From contig OY282381.1 of NCBI GenBank assembly GCA_958295915.1, positions 1,386,722-1,450,721 of the forward strand: 64,000 bases of DNA, in the 5' to 3' direction. The notes under the pieces were generated by a model. That model saw nothing but the letters and a program-made list of their open reading frames with translations, made no database searches and was not told the DNA's origin. The DNA is from an uncultured Caldilineaceae bacterium (GTDB lineage: Bacteria > Chloroflexota > Anaerolineae > Caldilineales > Caldilineaceae). The stretch's first letter is position 1, and each line of letters starts with the position of its first letter. Below are positions 42,636-51,587 of this stretch, piece after piece. Both the position numbers and the translations under genes were made by a program.

Positions 42636-42929
42636 ATGACCTTCGACGAATTCAAAGCCAGCACATCTGGCGACGCGCCGGCGGCGGGGCTCACGGTGCC
42701 GTTGCGCGCTCTGTGGATGGAGGCCGATAACGACTGGGATGGGGCTCACGATGCCCTGCAGGGTCAGCCGGACGACAACGGCTCCGCCTGGGTGCATGCC
42801 TATCTGCACCGGGTGGAAGGCGATCTGTCCAACGCCCGCTACTGGTATCGCCGGGCCAACAGACCGGCCAGCAGCGCGTCCCTGCCAGAGGAGTGGGAGG
42901 AGATCGCGCGCGCCCTGCTGGAAGAATAA
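42636..42929 (+). CDS. Small conserved hypothetical protein
   Basis: A 97-residue protein. Its C-terminal half HAYLHRVEGDLSNARYWYRR, ending EEWEEIARALLEE, is a pattern I recall from many short uncharacterised proteins; it looks like a single helical-repeat hairpin. GAGGAG precedes the ATG. It ends 8 bases before the aminotransferase start, indicating co-transcription. Confidence 0.75.
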   Translation: MTFDEFKASTSGDAPAAGLTVPLRALWMEADNDWDGAHDALQGQPDDNGSAWVHAYLHRVEGDLSNARYWYRRANRPASSASLPEEWEEIARALLEE

Positions 42930-42937
42930 TTTTTCCC

Positions 42938-44185
42938 ATGCCTCTCCTTCCCCTCGCGCCCTCGGCCGCCCGCGTTCAGCCTTCACGTATTCGCGAGCTG
43001 GCGAACGTGGCCTCTGGCATGGACGACGTATTGTCCTTGCAGTTCGGTGAATCGACGATGCCCACACCGCCCTATGTGACCGAAGCGGTACACCGGGCTG
43101 TACAGGAGGGCTGGACATTCTATACGGCCAATCAGGGGTTACCGTCCTTGCGCGAGGCCATCGCCGGCCAAATCGCCAGACTCCATGCAGTCGAGATCGA
43201 TCCGGCCGAGATTCAGATCACTGCTGGCGGGGTGCAGGCCCTCAATCTGACGATCAAATGTATCATCGATCCCGGCGATGAGGCGCTGGCGCTGAGCCCC
43301 AACTGGCCCAACGGCTCGGCGATGGTGGAGATGTTCGGCGGCAAAGCGGTGGAGATTCCTCTGGCGCGTGATGGGAACCGCTTTACGCTGGACTGCGAAG
43401 CGCTGGAAGCGGCAGTTACGCCGCGGACCCGAATGCTGCTCTATGCTTCGCCTTCGAATCCACTTGGCTGGACGGCGACCGTCGCGGAGCAGCGGACGTT
43501 GCTGGAATTTGCCCGCCGCCACGCTCTATGGCTGCTGGCGGACGAGGTCTATGAGCGCATCTTCTACGGAGTCGCGCCCGACAGTGGCGCGCAATGCAAC
43601 CTTTCCCGCCATGCCCTCCAGCCTGCGGCGCAAAGCAGTGGCCAGGTTGAAGCGGGTCAACTTGCGCCGTCGATTCTGCGGCTCTGCACGCGGGAGGATG
43701 CGGTGATTGTCGTCAACTCATTCTCGAAGACCTACCGGATGACCGGCTGGCGGCTTGGATGGATGGTTGGCCGGGCGGATTTCATCCACAAAGCGGCGCA
43801 ACTCAACGAATTCATCGTCTCCCACGCGCCGTCAATGATCCAGCGCGGAGGCGAGGCTGCCATTGCCAGGGGCGAAGACGATATTGCCGCCATGGTGGAG
43901 GAATTTCAGGAGCGGCGGGACTTCTGCGCCGGGCTACTGCGCGCCACCCCCGGCGTCGATCTGCCGGCGCCGGAAGGGGCCTTTTATCTGTTTCCGCAAC
44001 TCGAAGGTGTCGGCGACTCATTCCGGTTTGCCCTCGATCTACTCCAGGAGACGCATGTGGCTGTCGCGCCAGGCAACGCATTTGGCAACGGCGGCGAGGG
44101 GTCGATCCGCATCTGCTACGCGCCGGGGATGGATGTGTTGAGGCCGGCAATGGAACGCATCTGCGCATTTATCGGCAGCCATTAG
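42938..44185 (+). CDS. Class I/II pyridoxal-phosphate aminotransferase
   Basis: A 415-residue fold-type-I aminotransferase: N-terminal VLSLQFGESTMPTPPYVTEA, ITAGGVQALNLTIKCIIDPGD, the substrate-binding YASPSNPLGWTA, ADEVYERIFY with the PLP-pyridine Asp, and the Schiff-base lysine in NSFSKTYRMTGWRLGW. ICYAPGMDVL near the end holds the carboxylate-binding Arg. The amino-acid substrate cannot be told. ATG 42938 was chosen, since residues read upstream of it overlap the preceding gene. It lies in a cluster with RidA and RraA proteins. Confidence 0.88.
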   Translation: MPLLPLAPSAARVQPSRIRELANVASGMDDVLSLQFGESTMPTPPYVTEAVHRAVQEGWTFYTANQGLPSLREAIAGQIARLHAVEIDPAEIQITAGGVQALNLTIKCIIDPGDEALALSPNWPNGSAMVEMFGGKAVEIPLARDGNRFTLDCEALEAAVTPRTRMLLYASPSNPLGWTATVAEQRTLLEFARRHALWLLADEVYERIFYGVAPDSGAQCNLSRHALQPAAQSSGQVEAGQLAPSILRLCTREDAVIVVNSFSKTYRMTGWRLGWMVGRADFIHKAAQLNEFIVSHAPSMIQRGGEAAIARGEDDIAAMVEEFQERRDFCAGLLRATPGVDLPAPEGAFYLFPQLEGVGDSFRFALDLLQETHVAVAPGNAFGNGGEGSIRICYAPGMDVLRPAMERICAFIGSH

Positions 44186-44281
44186 GGTTCGATATCGACA
44201 AACAGACGCACCAATCTAGCCGAAATTCGCGCCTTTTTTCGAGCAAAGGCGCATTCAACACTGACTACAGAGGAAGGCAGA

Positions 44282-45016
44282 ATGACTCCGCAAGATATCC
44301 TGGAAGAACTGAAAAGCGTCGATACCCCTTCCATCACAAATGTCGTCGCCACCTATCCCGACAATCCCCTATGCTTGGGGCTGTATAATCCCTGGACGGA
44401 AAATTGGTACACAGACCAGACGATCCGCTGTATGTATCCAGAGATGGGGCCGCGTGTCGGCTATGCGGTGACCTGCGTCTATGGCCTGCCGGATCCGAAC
44501 TTCTCGCGGCTCTCTTTTATGGATGTGCTGGAGGCGTTGGACGCATCCCCCAAACCGACGATTCTGGTATTGCAGCAGAAGTTTCCGCCGGAGATCGCCG
44601 GGAAAGTGGGGCTGGCCGGCGGCAATATGACGGCGGCGATGCGGGCCATCGACTGTGTCGGCTGCATCTCCAACGGGCCGTCCCGGGACATTGACGAGAT
44701 TCGGCCGATGGATTTTCAATACTTGCTCAGCGGCATCACGCCGGGACATGGCGCTATGGCGGTGCAGGCGGTCAATACGCCGGTGCATGTAGCTGGCATG
44801 GACGTAGCGCCGGGCGAAATCATTCACATGGATGAGAACGGCGCCTGCAAATTCCCGGCCGCCAGCATGGAAAGCGTCCTGCAAAACGTCAAGCAGTTGC
44901 TGGCGGAGGAAGCAGATCGTATCGGCCAGATGCGCAAGGCGTCCAGCGCCGCGGAACTGCGGGCGATCTTCGCTGGGCACAGCTATGGGGAGGAAGAGGA
45001 CGTCGCTGAATCGTAG
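44282..45016 (+). CDS. RraA-family protein (aldolase/decarboxylase-like)
   Basis: A 244-residue RraA-like protein. The core GLAGGNMTAAMRAIDCVGC and SNGPSRDIDEIRPMDFQ contains the Arg-Asp pair that binds the metal-enolate substrate in 4-hydroxy-4-methyl-2-oxoglutarate aldolases and oxaloacetate decarboxylases; true RNase E inhibitors lack this catalytic context. TPSITNVVATYP marks the N-terminus. AGGAAGG precedes the ATG. A ~30-residue C-terminal extension is longer than usual. It could act on a keto acid made by the upstream aminotransferase, but that is a guess from position. Confidence 0.8.
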   Translation: MTPQDILEELKSVDTPSITNVVATYPDNPLCLGLYNPWTENWYTDQTIRCMYPEMGPRVGYAVTCVYGLPDPNFSRLSFMDVLEALDASPKPTILVLQQKFPPEIAGKVGLAGGNMTAAMRAIDCVGCISNGPSRDIDEIRPMDFQYLLSGITPGHGAMAVQAVNTPVHVAGMDVAPGEIIHMDENGACKFPAASMESVLQNVKQLLAEEADRIGQMRKASSAAELRAIFAGHSYGEEEDVAES

Positions 45017-45215
45017 AGATGCGGAGGATCTCCTGTGGCAGGCCAGACGATAGCCCGCAGCACAGGCAGCGAAAGCGGCGTCACCAACAGCGCTCTCAAG
45101 GCGCCTTCGTCGCGCTCATCCTGCAGCGGCGGCCAGCCGCGATCAGCAGGAGCAGCCCAGCGCCCGCACGACGCGTATCTGATTCATCATTTCCGCTGCG
45201 AAGGCGTACCCATAA

Positions 45216-45683
45216 CTACGGCAGGGATTCCTCTGTCTCTGTCACGTCGATCTGCACGGCCACCCAGCCGTCGTTGTCGCTTAGCGCGTCATCATTGATG
45301 CGCAGATAGAGGATGCCGTGTTCTTGCGCGCGCACATCCGCGCTCCCTCCAACGCGAAAGGGCTGCCCTGTTTCGCCAATGCGCCCGATGAGCACGCCGC
45401 CGGCTATCTGGGGCAACGGGTAGAAGCTGGGCGCACGAAAGATGGCGTGACCCTCGGCTCCGTGATATTCGTCGGGCGTATACAGCCATTCGCCCTCCGC
45501 TTCTATCGCGACACGGTCTCCCTGATCGATACGCACGCCGGCGCTCTGCCAGTCGCGGTAGGCGTAGATGCGTTTGTCGATGAAATCTGTGTGGAAGCGA
45601 GCGACGGTTAGATGCTGCCGCACGGATCCTGGCAGCATCAGTAGGAGAAAGAGCGCAAGGCCTAAGAGCAGAAGTCGTCGCAT
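45216..45683 (-). CDS. Secreted PA-IL (LecA)-like lectin-domain protein
   Basis: A 155-residue protein with an N-terminal signal or anchor helix (LLLLGLALFLLLMLPG). The mature part shows GVRIDQGDRVAIEAEGEWLY, GGVLIGRIGETGQPFRVGG and LYLRINDDALSDNDGWVAVQ, the pattern of PA-IL/LecA-like domains, in which the NDN segment binds calcium and galactose. It probably acts outside the cell as a sugar-binding module. It ends the minus-strand operon with the SPFH and membrane genes; the gap to the SPFH stop is only 3 bases. The 200-bp convergent spacer at 45017-45215 shows no feature. Confidence 0.7.
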   Translation of the reverse strand: MRRLLLLGLALFLLLMLPGSVRQHLTVARFHTDFIDKRIYAYRDWQSAGVRIDQGDRVAIEAEGEWLYTPDEYHGAEGHAIFRAPSFYPLPQIAGGVLIGRIGETGQPFRVGGSADVRAQEHGILYLRINDDALSDNDGWVAVQIDVTETEESLP

Positions 45684-45686
45684 AGG

Positions 45687-46634
45687 CTACTCTCCTACAC
45701 TGGCCCGCAGATCGACGATGGGAGCGGCGGCGCCGTTACCGAGGATCCATTTGCTGTTCTCTTTCAGTTCTGCGGCGATGAGGTACTCGATGTACTTCTC
45801 AGCCAGCGCGCCCTTGCCTTCCAGTTCACTGAGGATGGCGCGCACTGCCAGTTGCTGGGCTACGGTCGTGAGCTGAATCTTCTCGGCCTCGGCTGCGGCC
45901 GTGGTTGTGATGCGGTAGGCCTGCGCATCGGCTTGTTTCTGCGCCGCATAGAATTGCGCATCGGCGACGGTGCGCTGTTGCGTGGCTTCGGCTTCAGCTT
46001 GTCCCTGCCGCTGCACCGCCACCATGCGATCTTTGATAGCGGTCAGCACCTCCGCCGGAGGCGACGCGCTCTGAATCTGGACGGTCATAAACTCTACGCC
46101 GTATTGATCTTCCTTTTCTTTCAGCGTCTGCATAATTTCCAGATTCATCGTCGTTCGCTGGTTCATCACCGCGGTCATCGCTTTGGTGTTGATCACATCC
46201 CGCAGTCTGCCTTGCACAAACTCGAAGACGATGCGCTCCGGATCGTCCACATCCAGGGCAAAGCGTTCTGGATTTATCACGCGGTAGGTATACTGAAGGG
46301 AGACGTCCATCGTCACATTGTCTGAAGTCATGGCCGGGATGCGCTCCACATAGCCCAGCCGCTCGTTGACTTTGACGATGATGACCGTATCCACCAGGGG
46401 AACCTGTGCGTGCCAGCCGGGCATCTGCACACCCAGAAAGCGACCGCCGCGCAGGTGCAATCCGCGTTCAAATTGGTGGATCTTGTAGACTGCGGCCCGG
46501 CCCACGTAGAGCGCGATCACAAGAACGGCCAACGTTGTCAGGATCACAATCGACAGTTTGTAGGCGCGCTCCAGGCCCGGGCCGACCGATTGCTGTGTTT
46601 GCGGAACCGCGGTTGTGGTTGTCGATTCGCTCAT
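45687..46634 (-). CDS. SPFH/band-7 domain membrane protein
   Basis: A 315-residue protein with one N-terminal transmembrane helix (about residues 28-52), a band-7 domain (RGLHLRGGRFLGVQMPGWHA, NERLGYVERIPAMTSDNVTM, VSLQYTYRVINPERFALDV, RLRDVINTKAMTAVMNQR) and an Ala/Gln-rich coiled coil (VAVQRQGQAEAEATQQRTVA). This is the stomatin/HflK-like plan; such proteins form membrane-associated oligomers. AAAGGAG lies before ATG 46634. The frame is nevertheless open upstream into the membrane-protein gene, so a read-through fusion is possible. Confidence 0.88.
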   Translation of the reverse strand: MSESTTTTAVPQTQQSVGPGLERAYKLSIVILTTLAVLVIALYVGRAAVYKIHQFERGLHLRGGRFLGVQMPGWHAQVPLVDTVIIVKVNERLGYVERIPAMTSDNVTMDVSLQYTYRVINPERFALDVDDPERIVFEFVQGRLRDVINTKAMTAVMNQRTTMNLEIMQTLKEKEDQYGVEFMTVQIQSASPPAEVLTAIKDRMVAVQRQGQAEAEATQQRTVADAQFYAAQKQADAQAYRITTTAAAEAEKIQLTTVAQQLAVRAILSELEGKGALAEKYIEYLIAAELKENSKWILGNGAAAPIVDLRASVGE

Positions 46635-47579
46635 GGGCGTGTCTCCTTTGGGGGGATGATATCCAGACTTTACAGAGTGTAGCAGATTTTTTGCGCCGCG
46701 GCCTGCGGCTGTGATATAGCGGCCAAAATAAACAGAATTTACGGGATTATCCTGTCTGCCGTGCGCTGACAGCCAGGCGACGCCCTGTTCAACTTTCAGC
46801 GCACGGTACAGCCATTGGAGCAAGGGCGGCAACAGCAGGGGCCCACTGAGTATCAGCCAGCCCAGGCAGGTCAAGGGGATCAGCAGCAGCAGACTGCCTA
46901 GGCCTGTGAATGGCTCCAGGAAGCTGAGGCTGATCAGAAAGAGCAGATGGGCAAGAACTACGCCGCCAAAGAGAAGAGACCCGCGCCAGAGGCTCTCCTG
47001 TCCGCGCAGAAAGGCTGGCGGCGATAGGCGCCAGAAAAAAACGGCGACGACTGCGGCTGCGGCGGCGGGCAGAAAGGAGGCAGTGCCGATGGGCTGCGAG
47101 ATGACGCTTACCCTCCCGGCGTCCACGAAAAAGAAGAGCGGGAGCGTCAGCGCGGCATGAGGGAAGACGGCATAGGCAGCCAGCAGCCGTTGCGCCCGCT
47201 GCCAGCCTAGCCAGAGCGCTGCCACAAAGTACGGCGTGAAGGCGAGCGCCAGAAGGGCGAAGCCCAGGAACAGTGTGAGCGTTCCGTTCCCCCCGGATAT
47301 GAGGCGGAAAATGGGCAGCAGCAGTATGGCGACCGCCTCATAGACGGCAAAGCCCAGCCAAGGGTAGAACCAGCGCGGACGCCCCGCGCGCCAGCCCAGA
47401 AATGCGCCGCCAATGTAGAGAGCCCGCAGCAGCCAACGCGCAACCCACCACAGCTCGACAACAGGGATACCAGCGCGCGCCTGCTCGGCAGCCCAGAACG
47501 CAAGCCAGATGCCGGCGGGCAGCAGCAGGAATGGCAGGGCGATGAGCGTTGCGGAATGTGTCGGGCGGATATGGTTCAT
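46635..47579 (-). CDS. Polytopic membrane protein, reading frame continuous with the SPFH gene
   Basis: From ATG 47579 (MNHIRPTHSATLIALPFLLL) the frame encodes about seven hydrophobic helices within ~270 residues (GIWLAFWAAEQ, ALYIGGAFLGWRAG, LFLGFALLALAFTPYFVAALW, FLPAAAAAVVAVFFWRL, SLLFGGVVLAHLLFLISLSF, LLLLIPLTCLGWLILSGPLLL). I do not recognise a family. No stop codon separates it from the SPFH gene: about 50 residues of spacer-like translation, including an R2 repeat (46728-46765), join the two. The natural stop was perhaps removed by the repeat. End coordinate is set at the SPFH start. Confidence 0.55.
46728..46765. repeat. R2 repeat at the membrane protein/SPFH junction
   Basis: AATAAACAGAATTTACGGG followed by ATTATCCTGTCTG, an R2-type fragment. 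It is translated without a stop in the frame that links the two minus-strand genes. Confidence 0.6.
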
Positions 47580-47707
47580 GCGTAATAATGGGTCTGACTT
47601 TCGGCTGCAAACTGATCGATCGAAAGCTGGCGCTTCAGACAGCCATCTGAGGCTTGGAAGGGCTGGCGCGTCGGTCTGCGGCCAGTACAAGTCCTTTATA
47701 AGGCGGA

Positions 47708-48580
47708 TCAGGAGAATTCATCCGCCGCTTTTTCGGCGAAGGATTGGTTGCTGTGGCTGTCTTCATCGGCCTGCCGGGGTTTGCGCCGGCGTGTATGCTC
47801 TTTGCGCCGCGATTTCGGCCTCTGCGGTGAGATCTCATCCTGAGAGATCACAGGATAGCGGGCGAAAACAGCCTGGTCCTCCTCATTGTCAGCGAAATAA
47901 ATCCGCTCTCGCCGCAGAGTACGGGCGTAGTCGTCGAAGCCCAGCGCGTCGACCAGTTCATCCGGGCGGCCGGTCGCGCCAGGGCGCATCTGCACGCGCA
48001 GAAAGATGCGGCGCTCGGCCGCGTCGGCGTCGTAGCCTGTGTAGCGCAGCTCGAAAATCAGGGGTCGCAGGTTGTAGCGATAGCGCTGGCCGTGCCGTTC
48101 TCGCTCCCGCCAGATCTCCTGCGCGTTCAGGAAGGCGTTGATTTTTGCCTGCAATTGTGATTCGGCGATCTCTTCCGCTTCGGCATAGATCAGAATCGTA
48201 TACTCTGCGCCGATTGTCAGGGACTGAAGCGACGCGGTCTTAAGCGGCACTTCTATCCCTGCGATCAGGCGAACGCCTGGCGGCAGTTTCTGACGAATTT
48301 GCGCCATCAATTCGTCCAGTGGCACAGGTGGGCTGAATACTACGTCGAGCAGCTCCTGCGCGCCTGTCATGCCCAGCCCCAGCGGCGCGGCGAACTGAAT
48401 GCGCGGCTGGGGGTTAAACCCCCGCTTGTAGAGAAGCGGCAGACCTGCCCGGCGCAGGGTGCGCTCCCACAGGCGGGTCTCATCCTGATGGCTGATGAAT
48501 TTGATCGATTCGCCCTTTTCATAGGTGAAGCGAACCCGCTGGCGAGCTGGCGTTTCTTGCAAGGCTGGGGACTCTGTCAT
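47708..48580 (-). CDS. TIGR03936-family (DUF2344) radical SAM-linked protein
   Basis: A 290-residue protein with RVRFTYEKGESIKFISHQDE, LPLLYKRGFNPQPRIQFAAP and LGLGMTGAQELLDVVF, the hallmark of DUF2344 proteins that accompany or are fused to TIGR03960 radical SAM proteins. Here the partner is the next gene upstream on the same strand. A basic, low-complexity C-terminus (RPKSRRKEHTRRRKPRQ) suggests nucleic-acid contact. ATG 48580 was chosen; the frame is open through R3b repeats to 48745. A role in RNA modification is suspected for the pair but not established. Confidence 0.88.
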   Translation of the reverse strand: MTESPALQETPARQRVRFTYEKGESIKFISHQDETRLWERTLRRAGLPLLYKRGFNPQPRIQFAAPLGLGMTGAQELLDVVFSPPVPLDELMAQIRQKLPPGVRLIAGIEVPLKTASLQSLTIGAEYTILIYAEAEEIAESQLQAKINAFLNAQEIWRERERHGQRYRYNLRPLIFELRYTGYDADAAERRIFLRVQMRPGATGRPDELVDALGFDDYARTLRRERIYFADNEEDQAVFARYPVISQDEISPQRPKSRRKEHTRRRKPRQADEDSHSNQSFAEKAADEFS

Positions 48581-48593
48581 CTGGTCTCTGCCC

Positions 48594-48849
48594 TCATTAA
48601 CGCAATGAAGTTCCTGGTTTTCTTTGCGGCATCGCGTCCGGGCGACATTGCGTTTCTTTTCAGAACTCATTAACGCAAAGGCGCAATGACGCAGAGACGC
48701 AATGAAGTTCCTGGTTTTCTTGGCAGCATCGCGGCCGGGCGACATTGCGTTTCTTTTCAGAACTCATTAACGCAAAGGCGCAGAGACGCAATGAAGTTCC
48801 TGGTTTTCTTGGCGGCATCGCGTCCGGGCGACATTGCGTTTCTTTTCAG
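48594..48849 (+). repeat. Three R3b direct repeats between the radical SAM gene and its partner
   Basis: Copies at 48594-48666, 48667-48763 and 48764-48849 each run TCATTAACGCAA(AGGCGCAGA)GACGCAATGAAG, then TTCCTGGTTTTCTT(T/G)GC, GGCATCGCGTCCGGGCGAC and ATTGCGTTTCTTTTCAG. Copies 2 and 3 carry a longer GCAAAGGCGCAGAGACGCAA head. Related copies occur at 51077-51165, inverted at 51481-51553, and at 36650-36726. Confidence 0.92.
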
Positions 48850-48851
48850 CT

Positions 48852-50984
48852 TTACTTCGCCTTTTCGATGCGCTGCCTGACAGTGCCGTTGCGCCGCTGG
48901 GGCACGCGCTTATCGAACTGAGCCTTGGTATCTGACAGCTGCAGCGGTGAAGCGGGGTTTGAGCCTGAGTCGGGTGGGGCAGAGCCGCTGAGTCGCTTCA
49001 TTTCAGGGTTGAAATAGAGCGGAACCGGCACGCTATCCACTGGTTGCCTGGCCTTGTCCCTGCCCAGGGGCGGGCAGCGCCAGGCGTCATCCGGCGCATC
49101 CCGCCGTTGCTCCTTGAAGTAGCCCAAGATCCCGCAGGAGAAGCAATGTTCCCGGCAGTCGTCCACGACCCCGCCGGCGTATGTATGCGCATATTCCTGG
49201 GCCAGGAACTCCTTCTTCAGCCCGGCGGAGATATGCTCCCAGGGCAGGATTTCGTCCAGAGGGCGCTTGCGACGGGCGAACCAGTCCATTTCCAGGTCAC
49301 AGTCGGCAAAGGCCTGCTGCCAGAGATCAAAGCGGAAATATTCGCCCCAGGCGTCTAGCTTGGCTCCCAGTTCCCAGGCGCGCTGGATGACATCGCACAG
49401 CTTGCGGTCGCCCCGGGTCAGGAAGGACTCCACGAGCGTTTCCGTCGGATCATTCCAGGTGAAATGGATACCCGGCCCTTTTAACTCCCGCTGCAACAGG
49501 CGGATCTGCTGACGAATGGTCGCTTCCTCAGCCATTGGCACCCACTGGAACGGCGTATGCGGCTTGGGCACAAGTGTGCTGACACCGATACGCACATTGG
49601 CTTTGTTGCCCAGCGCGCGTCGCCCTACGGCCAGCACTTCTTTGGACAGGTCGGCGATGGCCTGGACATCGGCCAGGGTTTGGGTGGGATGCCCGATCAT
49701 AAAGTACAATTTGATCGTCTTCCACCCCCGACTGTACACCTCCTCGGCGGTGCGCAACAGGTCTTCGGTAGCGATCGGTTTGTTGATGACATCCCGCAGC
49801 CGGTCTGTGGCTGCTTCCGGCGCGAAGGTAAATCCGGAGCGCCGCCGTCCCTTTGCCAGCAGGTCCATCAGATCGACGCTAAAACTCTCGATCCGCAGGC
49901 TGGGCAGGCCGACGGAAAGCTTGTCGGCGCCGTGCTTTTCCATCGTTCGCCGCACCAGTTCTTCCACATAGGTGTAGTCGCTACTGCTGAGGCTCAGGAA
50001 ACTGACCTCCTCAAAGCCACAGTTGGCGATCATCTCATCCACTGCCTGCAGCGCCTCTTCCAGCGGCCTTTCCCGCACTGGGCGGAAGATCATGCCTGCC
50101 TGGCAGAAACGACAGCCTCGCGTACAGCCCCGCATAATCTCGATCGCGGCCCGGTTGTGGACGACATTGATAAACGGCACAATGAACTTTGTCACCGGCG
50201 GCGGCATGACCGTCACTACCCGCTTCATCACCGTGGCGGGCGCATGCGGATGGGTGGGGTGAATCCGCGCGATCGTTCCATCGGCGGCATAGTTCACGTC
50301 GTACAGCGCTGGCGCGTATACACCGGGGATGCGCGCGAGACGGGCCCAGAGATGGCGACGCGTCGAGAGTGAGGGATGATGCGTAGGGCGCCCAACAGTG
50401 GCGCGCGATTCAGCTTTCCACTCCTCATATACGTCGATAATCTCAAAGATCACCTCTTCGCCTTCACCGATGACCATTGCGTCGAAGAATGCGCTCATCG
50501 GCTCGGGATTGTAGCAGCCCGAGCCACCGGCGATCACCAACGGATGCGACACACTGCGGTCGGCGGCGCGCAGGGGAATCTCTGCCAGATCGAGCATCGT
50601 AAGCACATTTGTATAGAGTTGCTCGTAGGGGAGTGAAAAGGCAAAGATGTCGAAGCGATCGATGGGGTGGCGGGTCTCCAGCCCGAAAAGAGGGATGCCT
50701 TCCCGACGCATCACGGCCTCGAAATCACTCCACGGACAGTAGACCCGTTCGGCCAACAGGTCCTCCCGCTTATTGATCAGATCATAGAGGATCATCAGCC
50801 CCAGATTCGACCCGCCCAGTTCGTAGATGTCTGGGAAGGCCAGGGCTATCTTGCTGCGAATCGTCGGGGCGGCCCAGTCTTTGGCGATGCTGTTCAGTTC
50901 GCCGCCGGTGTAGCGGGCCGGCTGCGTGACTTTATGCAGCACGCGGTCCAGGGCGCGTGAAATCTGTCTGGGGGTGGTCAACAT
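48852..50984 (-). CDS. TIGR03960-family radical SAM protein with B12-binding-like N-terminus
   Basis: A 710-residue protein. The N-terminal ~200 residues (IALAFPDIYELGGSNLGLMI, GLETRHPIDRFDIFAFSLPY, VIAGGSGCYNPEPMSAFFD) form a B12-binding-like domain. The radical SAM core has the [4Fe-4S] motif in IEIMRGCTRGCRFCQAGMIF (CxxxCxxC). FSCGILGYF and other C-terminal cysteines suggest a further cluster or zinc site. TIGR03960 and TIGR03936 proteins are adjacent or fused in many bacteria. The extra ~60-residue C-terminus after VPVPLYFNPEMKRL is low-complexity. It starts 59 residues' worth of bases upstream of an otherwise featureless spacer that leads to tRNA-Glu on the other strand. Confidence 0.92.
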   Translation of the reverse strand: MLTTPRQISRALDRVLHKVTQPARYTGGELNSIAKDWAAPTIRSKIALAFPDIYELGGSNLGLMILYDLINKREDLLAERVYCPWSDFEAVMRREGIPLFGLETRHPIDRFDIFAFSLPYEQLYTNVLTMLDLAEIPLRAADRSVSHPLVIAGGSGCYNPEPMSAFFDAMVIGEGEEVIFEIIDVYEEWKAESRATVGRPTHHPSLSTRRHLWARLARIPGVYAPALYDVNYAADGTIARIHPTHPHAPATVMKRVVTVMPPPVTKFIVPFINVVHNRAAIEIMRGCTRGCRFCQAGMIFRPVRERPLEEALQAVDEMIANCGFEEVSFLSLSSSDYTYVEELVRRTMEKHGADKLSVGLPSLRIESFSVDLMDLLAKGRRRSGFTFAPEAATDRLRDVINKPIATEDLLRTAEEVYSRGWKTIKLYFMIGHPTQTLADVQAIADLSKEVLAVGRRALGNKANVRIGVSTLVPKPHTPFQWVPMAEEATIRQQIRLLQRELKGPGIHFTWNDPTETLVESFLTRGDRKLCDVIQRAWELGAKLDAWGEYFRFDLWQQAFADCDLEMDWFARRKRPLDEILPWEHISAGLKKEFLAQEYAHTYAGGVVDDCREHCFSCGILGYFKEQRRDAPDDAWRCPPLGRDKARQPVDSVPVPLYFNPEMKRLSGSAPPDSGSNPASPLQLSDTKAQFDKRVPQRRNGTVRQRIEKAK

Positions 50985-51076
50985 ATCCTCATCCTTTTCA
51001 TCTGCCGACGGCCGCGCTCATGCGAATAGAGGTCACAGTTGCCGTCGGGTGGGGTTTGAACCCACATTGCGCAACT

Positions 51077-51165
51077 GAAATTTAACGCAAAGACGCAAAG
51101 GCGCAATGAAATTTCTGGTTTTCTTTGCGGCATCGCGTCCTGGCGACAGTGCGTTACATTAGTGC
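51077..51165 (+). repeat. R3b repeat left of tRNA-Glu
   Basis: AAATTTAACGCAAAGACGCA, then AAGGCGCAATGAAATTTCTGG and TTTTCTTTGCGGCATCGCG. It pairs with an inverted copy at 51481-51553 on the other side of the tRNA. Confidence 0.85.
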
Positions 51166-51265
51166 GTTACATTTCGGACACAGCCTGACGCGGACGCGAC
51201 TGGCCGGAAACAACATCATTATAGAAGCCGCTTTCAGGACGATCAAATTTGTCTTTGCATCGGTT

Positions 51266-51295
51266 TTGACTTTCTGCCTGTTTATGTTGTACACT
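51266..51295 (+). promoter_or_regulatory. Candidate promoter for tRNA-Glu
   Basis: TTGACT (51266-51271), an 18-bp spacer and TACACT (51290-51295), 35 bp before the tRNA. Confidence 0.5.
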
Positions 51296-51330
51296 ATGTT
51301 ATCTGTCCTGGCACGCTTACCACAGATCGC

Positions 51331-51403
51331 GCCCCGTTCGTCTAGAGGCCCAGGACACCACCCTCTCAAGGTGGAGACAGGGGTTCGACTCCCCTACGGG
51401 GTA
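51331..51403 (+). tRNA. tRNA-Glu (anticodon CTC)
   Basis: The acceptor stem GCCCCGT pairs with ACGGGGT. The D-arm is GTCTAGAGGCCCAGGAC. The anticodon stem CCACC/GGTGG encloses the loop CTCTCAA, giving anticodon CTC. The T-arm is AGGGG-TTCGACT-CCCCT. CCA is not encoded. A terminator follows directly. Confidence 0.96.
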
Positions 51404-51408
51404 CAAAA

Positions 51409-51456
51409 CAAAGAATCCCGCCGGGATCGGCGGGATTCTTTGTCTCGCTCTTTTTT
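51409..51456 (+). terminator. Rho-independent terminator of tRNA-Glu
   Basis: A perfect 14-bp stem (CAAAGAATCCCGCC with GGCGGGATTCTTTG) and a 6-base loop are followed by a run of six T at 51451-51456. Confidence 0.85.
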
Positions 51457-51480
51457 GTTGCCGACGCCCGGGTAACCGAC

Positions 51481-51553
51481 AAAGAGACGCCCTGTCGCCA
51501 GGGCGCGAGGCCGCAAAGAAAACCAGGAATTTCATTGCGTCTTTGCGTTACAT
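51481..51553 (-). repeat. Inverted R3b repeat right of tRNA-Glu
   Basis: Read on the minus strand: GTAACGCAAAGACGCAATG, then AAATTCCTGGTTTTCTTTGC and GGCCTCGCGCCCTGGCGAC. This is the same unit as 51077-51165 in opposite orientation. Confidence 0.85.
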
Positions 51554-51587
51554 GCAGGGCTCCTGCAGCCGGGCGTCGGTCGCCGAA

